A stretch of DNA of 10,410 nt from Bacteroides sp. (GTDB lineage: Bacteria > Bacteroidota > Bacteroidia > Bacteroidales > SM23-62), in NCBI GenBank assembly GCA_030667765.1, contig DAOUVF010000063.1, positions 1-10,410 of the forward strand, in the 5' to 3' direction. A program made the position numbers and the translations under genes. The notes below the pieces were generated by a model, which saw only the letters and a list, made by a program, of their open reading frames with translations, ran no database searches and was not told the DNA's origin. This document shows, one piece after another, positions 7,932 through 10,410 of the stretch (position 1 is its first letter; each line of letters starts with the position of its first letter).

Positions 7932-7984
7932 TGCCCTGATAACCAGGCATATACATTCGTCAATCCAGCCTGGTTTACAGGGCA
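7932..7984. repeat. Long imperfect inverted repeat downstream of the S41 protease gene
   Basis: Two 17-base arms (7932-7948 and 7968-7984) are complementary except for two adjacent positions, giving stems TGCCCTG/CAGGGCA and AACCAGGC/GCCTGGTT around a 19-base loop. It lies in the 197-base gap between the S41 protease stop (8034) and the LTxxQ start (7836). Transcribed on the minus strand it could form a 3'-end structure for the deaminase-protease mRNA, but no proper T-run follows, so it is not a standard terminator. It may instead be a binding site, an mRNA-stabilising hairpin, or a dispersed repeat. The rest of this gap shows nothing else recognisable. Confidence 0.75.
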
Positions 7985-8033
7985 GTTCAAGTAACAAGGG
8001 AAGTCCCGGAACTATTTAAGCCAGCAGGGGAGG

Positions 8034-9632
8034 TTATATTTGAGTGAAGATCTCCAGACTTTTCTGAATAGTGGGATCGATCTGGTGGATGATGGGATAA
8101 TATCCTTCGTTGTCAAGGATAAACCTGGCGATAAAGGCTTTCATGCTGATCAGGATGACCTGTTGGGAAAGGATTATTTCCTCGTTGTTTTCATGAATTC
8201 CGTTTTCTTCTGCAAAGGCTGTGAACTGGCCCAATAGATCCTGCATGTCGAGGTACTCCACCATTTCTTGATAGTCCTCGAGACCATCCAGTTTGCCACG
8301 GTTTTTATCGGCATATTTAAAGGCAAAACGATAAAGCAATCCCCTGCTCCATACCTGATTGTAATAGTCAGAATAAAGAGAAGTATCTACCGGGACAAAA
8401 ATATCGGGCATGATGCCACCCCCTCCATAAACCGTTTTACCACCCGGGGTAAGGTATTTTAAAGAATCCGCAAATTTGATGCTGTCGGCATAGATAAATT
8501 CACCACGGTCAAACCTGTTATGCAGTTCATTCAGGTAATCGTCCAGACCGTTTTCATAGGGTTTCTGTATAGACCTACCGGTAGGTGTGTAATACCTGGC
8601 AATGGTAAGCCTCAGGGCAGAACCATCAGAAAACATGGTTTGCTGTTGTACCAGTCCTTTCCCGAATGAGCGCCGCCCGATGATGAGTCCGCGGTCATTA
8701 TCCTGTATAGCCCCTGCCAGGATCTCACTGGCAGATGCGGAACCTTCATCTATCAGGATGATCACATCATGGTCGAGCAGGTCACCCTGTGAAGTTGCCA
8801 TGATATCCTTCCTGGGTTGTGAATAGCCTTCGGTATATACAATCGGTGTACCTGCCGTCAGGAAATGATCCGCCAGTTCAGTGGCAGCATTCAAATAGCC
8901 TCCACTGTTATAGCGAAGGTCCAGGATCAGTTTCTGCATCCCCTGGTCATTGAGTTTCTCTACAGCATCAATGAATTCCTTCTGTGTGCTCCGGGAGAAT
9001 TTACTGATCTTTATGAATCCAATGTCATCGGTGAGCATGTATCCGATGTCGACACTGGCAATGGGGATCCTGTCGCGGGTAATCTCAAAATCCAGGGGTT
9101 CTTCAATGCCCCTGCGGACAATGCTTACATTTACACGTGTCCCCTTCTTACCCTTCAACATCTTTACAATGTCAGTGGACACCATGTTAACCCCGGCGAT
9201 CAATGAATCATTCACCCTGATGATCCGGTCACCTGCGAGTATGCCGATTTTTTCCGAGGGACCATTCAGGATGGTGCTCATGATATAAACCGTATCCTCC
9301 TGCATATTGAAAGAAACTCCTATGCCACTGAAATTCCCTTCCAGGGGCTCATTGTATTCAGCTACTGCCGAGGCGGGAATATAAATGGAATGAGGATCAA
9401 GTTGTCCAAGAATTTCGGGAATGGTACTCTCGATCAGCTTGTTCCGGTCAATAGAATCAACATACTCCCGGGCTATATAATCAATAACTCCGCTGATTTT
9501 GTTCATGCGGGGATATATGGCAAACTCATTCGGTTCTGAAATTTTATCCAATTGGTTGCCGATAAGCATTCCACCAATCAGGAAAACAGCTAGTAAAAGG
9601 GGTAGTATGATATTGAATTTACTTTTCTTCAT
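8034..9632 (-). CDS. S41 carboxyl-terminal processing protease (CtpA/Prc-like) with PDZ domain
   Basis: A 532-residue envelope protease that trims or degrades exported proteins from their C-termini. Residues 8-25 form an N-terminal membrane anchor or signal segment, so the body lies in the periplasm. The PDZ domain covers about 90-175, with the substrate-groove region near GNFSGIGVSF. The S41 core follows, with the nucleophile S300 in DEGSASASEI and the general base K325 in RSFGKGLVQ. Their 25-residue spacing matches S430/K455 of E. coli Prc. A C-terminal region of about 130 residues beyond the core (about 400-532) is usual in Bacteroidota members. The ATG overlaps the deaminase stop as ATGA, so translation is probably coupled. 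Substrate is unknown. Confidence 0.95.
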   Translation of the reverse strand: MKKSKFNIILPLLLAVFLIGGMLIGNQLDKISEPNEFAIYPRMNKISGVIDYIAREYVDSIDRNKLIESTIPEILGQLDPHSIYIPASAVAEYNEPLEGNFSGIGVSFNMQEDTVYIMSTILNGPSEKIGILAGDRIIRVNDSLIAGVNMVSTDIVKMLKGKKGTRVNVSIVRRGIEEPLDFEITRDRIPIASVDIGYMLTDDIGFIKISKFSRSTQKEFIDAVEKLNDQGMQKLILDLRYNSGGYLNAATELADHFLTAGTPIVYTEGYSQPRKDIMATSQGDLLDHDVIILIDEGSASASEILAGAIQDNDRGLIIGRRSFGKGLVQQQTMFSDGSALRLTIARYYTPTGRSIQKPYENGLDDYLNELHNRFDRGEFIYADSIKFADSLKYLTPGGKTVYGGGGIMPDIFVPVDTSLYSDYYNQVWSRGLLYRFAFKYADKNRGKLDGLEDYQEMVEYLDMQDLLGQFTAFAEENGIHENNEEIILSQQVILISMKAFIARFILDNEGYYPIIHQIDPTIQKSLEIFTQI

Positions 9633-10069
9633 GGTTCAATTACTGAGCTCAATTGTACAACTTCAATGCCAGCTTTCTCAAGGAGTTCAATTCCATCGAC
9701 TATCCTGTACTCATCTGCATAGACCACGCGGATAATTCCGGCCTGTATGATAAGTTTGGCACAATCCATACAGGGTGAAGCTGTAATGTATAGCGTAGCC
9801 CCATCACTGCTGTTATTCGATTTTGCCACTTTTGTAATGGCGTTGGCCTCGGCATGCAGGACATAGGGTTTGCTCCGATTGTTCTCGTCTTCACATTCGT
9901 TCTCAAAACCGGAAGGTGTTCCATTATAGCCATCTGAAATAATCATGCGGTCTTTTACAATAAGGGCCCCAACCTGGCGTCTTTTACAGTACGAGTTTGT
10001 GGCCCACACCCTGGCCATTTGAATATACCTTATATCAAACTGTGTCTGCTTATCACTGCTGTTGATCAT
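9629..10069 (-). CDS. dCMP deaminase (cytidine/deoxycytidylate deaminase family, ComEB-like)
   Basis: Deaminates dCMP to dUMP, the precursor for thymidylate synthase, in the cytoplasm. The zinc site is complete: HAE (H72, catalytic proton shuttle E74) and SPCMDC (C100, C103). The sequence CKRRQVGALIV and GYNGTPSGF near the N-terminus are typical of the dCMP deaminase/ComE operon protein 2 family, as is the length of 146 residues. The frame could begin at a TTG at 10093, but the ATG at 10069 fits better: homology starts after it and it leaves about 37 bases of leader from the -7 box at 10113-10120, whereas the TTG would leave only about 13. Its TGA overlaps the ATG of the S41 protease gene by four bases, so the two genes form one transcript, although they have no obvious functional link. 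Confidence 0.93.
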   Translation of the reverse strand: MINSSDKQTQFDIRYIQMARVWATNSYCKRRQVGALIVKDRMIISDGYNGTPSGFENECEDENNRSKPYVLHAEANAITKVAKSNNSSDGATLYITASPCMDCAKLIIQAGIIRVVYADEYRIVDGIELLEKAGIEVVQLSSVIEP

Positions 10070-10112
10070 GTTGAATCTGTGCGATTTGCGCAATTATCTG
10101 ACTTTCAGCCTG

Positions 10113-10120
10113 CAAAGTTA
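10113..10120 (-). promoter_or_regulatory. Bacteroidota -7 promoter box for the deaminase-protease operon
   Basis: On the minus strand this reads TAACTTTG, an exact match to TAnnTTTG, followed by CAGG. It lies about 44 bases before the ATG at 10069. No convincing TTG is found at the -33 position, which is the weak point. Transcription would start near 10106. Confidence 0.55.
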
Positions 10121-10140
10121 GCATAATTCACGTAACTTGA

Positions 10141-10272
10141 TCACTGTTGATTTGCAACTCTCATGAGGGTATCATCAAATATTTATTGGATGTACCAGTC
10201 AGGATTATCATGTGAAACATACCTGGGATCGGTGAGCAGAACGGCGTCGTATATTTTAATATCATGTTCCAT
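10141..10272 (-). pseudogene. Probable remnant of an ATP-grasp-type gene, or a 29-codon small ORF
   Basis: An ATG at 10272 opens a 29-codon frame ending in TAA at 10185-10183. The peptide contains YDAVLLTDPRYV and NPDWYIQ, which from memory resemble the N-terminus of Bacteroidota ATP-grasp (RimK-like) proteins that begin with a [VI]LTDxRYVNP...WYIQN...EDxL pattern. After the stop, the same frame continues IFDDTLMRVANQQ before a second stop at 10143-10141, and DDTLM would fit the next conserved block (EDxL). This suggests a full-length gene that was truncated and mutated, leaving about 130 bases. A promoter-like sequence stands just upstream. The alternative is a genuine small protein or chance. 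The family identification is a memory-based resemblance over about 30 residues and is uncertain. Confidence 0.4.
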
Positions 10273-10287
10273 TATCTTAATAGGGCA

Positions 10288-10318
10288 CAAAAATATTGGC
10301 AATTGTAATAAAAAACAA
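10288..10318 (-). promoter_or_regulatory. Bacteroidota promoter upstream of the 29-codon frame
   Basis: On the minus strand TTG (10318-10316) is followed after 20 bases by TATTTTTG (10295-10288), an exact TAnnTTTG box at the expected spacing. Transcription would start near 10283, about 11 bases before the ATG at 10272. The -33 element falls in the T-run of the tRNA terminator, so the two signals overlap physically. It could also contribute to expression of the downstream deaminase gene. Confidence 0.5.
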
Positions 10319-10344
10319 GCCCCACAAACGAAATGTTTGTGGGG
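10307..10344 (-). terminator. Rho-independent terminator of the tRNA-Leu transcript
   Basis: A perfect 10-base-pair stem, CCCCACAAAC (10320-10329) with GTTTGTGGGG (10335-10344), closes a 5-base loop. On the minus strand it is followed by CTTGTTTTTTATT, a good T-tract. It begins 8 bases after the tRNA 3' end. Confidence 0.9.
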
Positions 10345-10351
10345 AGTAATG

Positions 10352-10410
10352 TACCCGGAGCCGGGATCGAACCGGCATGGGCAAAGCCCACTGGTTTTTG
10401 AGACCAGCGC
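10352..10410 (-). tRNA. tRNA-Leu(CAA), 3' part, cut by the window end
   Basis: Read on the minus strand from the window edge: anticodon stem CTGGT/ACCAG with loop CTCAAAA, giving anticodon CAA (10400-10398) for leucine codon UUG. A long class-II variable arm follows (TGGGC, loop TTT, GCCCA; 10390-10378), then the T-arm GCCGG-TTCGATC-CCGGC (10376-10360), the 3' acceptor strand TCCGGGT (10359-10353) and discriminator A at 10352. CCA is not encoded. The acceptor 5' strand and D-arm lie outside the window. Confidence 0.93.

Noticed and set aside
8865..9288. Plus-strand open frames of over 110 codons opposite the S41 protease
   Set aside because: They are antisense to conserved coding sequence, including the PDZ domain, and their translations resemble no protein family.
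10070..10093. TTG start for dCMP deaminase adding eight residues
   Set aside because: It would leave only about 13 bases from the likely transcription start; the ATG at 10069 gives a normal leader and the usual protein length.

Overview
The window looks like a chromosomal segment from a member of the Bacteroidota, probably an uncultured or less-studied Bacteroidales/Marinilabiliales-type organism. The evidence is a three-subunit, type-B succinate dehydrogenase/fumarate reductase of the kind usual in this phylum, proteins with characteristic Bacteroidota sequence features, A-rich leaders instead of Shine-Dalgarno sites, and several matches to the Bacteroidota -7 promoter box (TAnnTTTG). Species cannot be fixed from the sequence. 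All of the long genes are intact housekeeping genes, and there is no sign of an insertion sequence, prophage, CRISPR array or defence island.

Layout. At the left edge, the first 13 codons of a minus-strand gene are divergent from an Xaa-Pro aminopeptidase (212-1600, +). That peptidase runs tail to tail into the minus-strand operon sdhC-sdhA-sdhB (4960 down to 1597), sharing a 4-base stop overlap with sdhB. Divergent from sdhC is a second, clearly different Xaa-Pro aminopeptidase (5074-6363, +), followed on the same strand by an alpha/beta hydrolase (6418-7218, +). A bidirectional hairpin terminator (7220-7251) closes that unit and a convergent minus-strand gene for a small exported LTxxQ (Spy/CpxP-like) protein (7836-7348). 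Further right, a translationally coupled minus-strand pair encodes a dCMP deaminase (10069-9629) and an S41 carboxyl-terminal processing protease (9632-8034). The right edge carries a tRNA-Leu(CAA) cut by the window end, with its own terminator. Between the tRNA and the deaminase is a 29-codon reading frame that looks like the remnant of an ATP-grasp-type gene and still has a good promoter.

Function. SdhCAB forms a menaquinone-linked respiratory complex II. The two M24 peptidases would remove N-terminal residues preceding proline, fitting a peptide- and protein-degrading lifestyle. The S41 protease and LTxxQ protein act in the cell envelope. dCMP deaminase feeds dUMP/dTTP synthesis. The most interesting non-housekeeping items are the probable gene remnant next to the tRNA, the large imperfect inverted repeat at 7932-7984, and the sdhCAB operon flanked by two non-identical aminopeptidase P genes. 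I found no convincing new multi-gene system.
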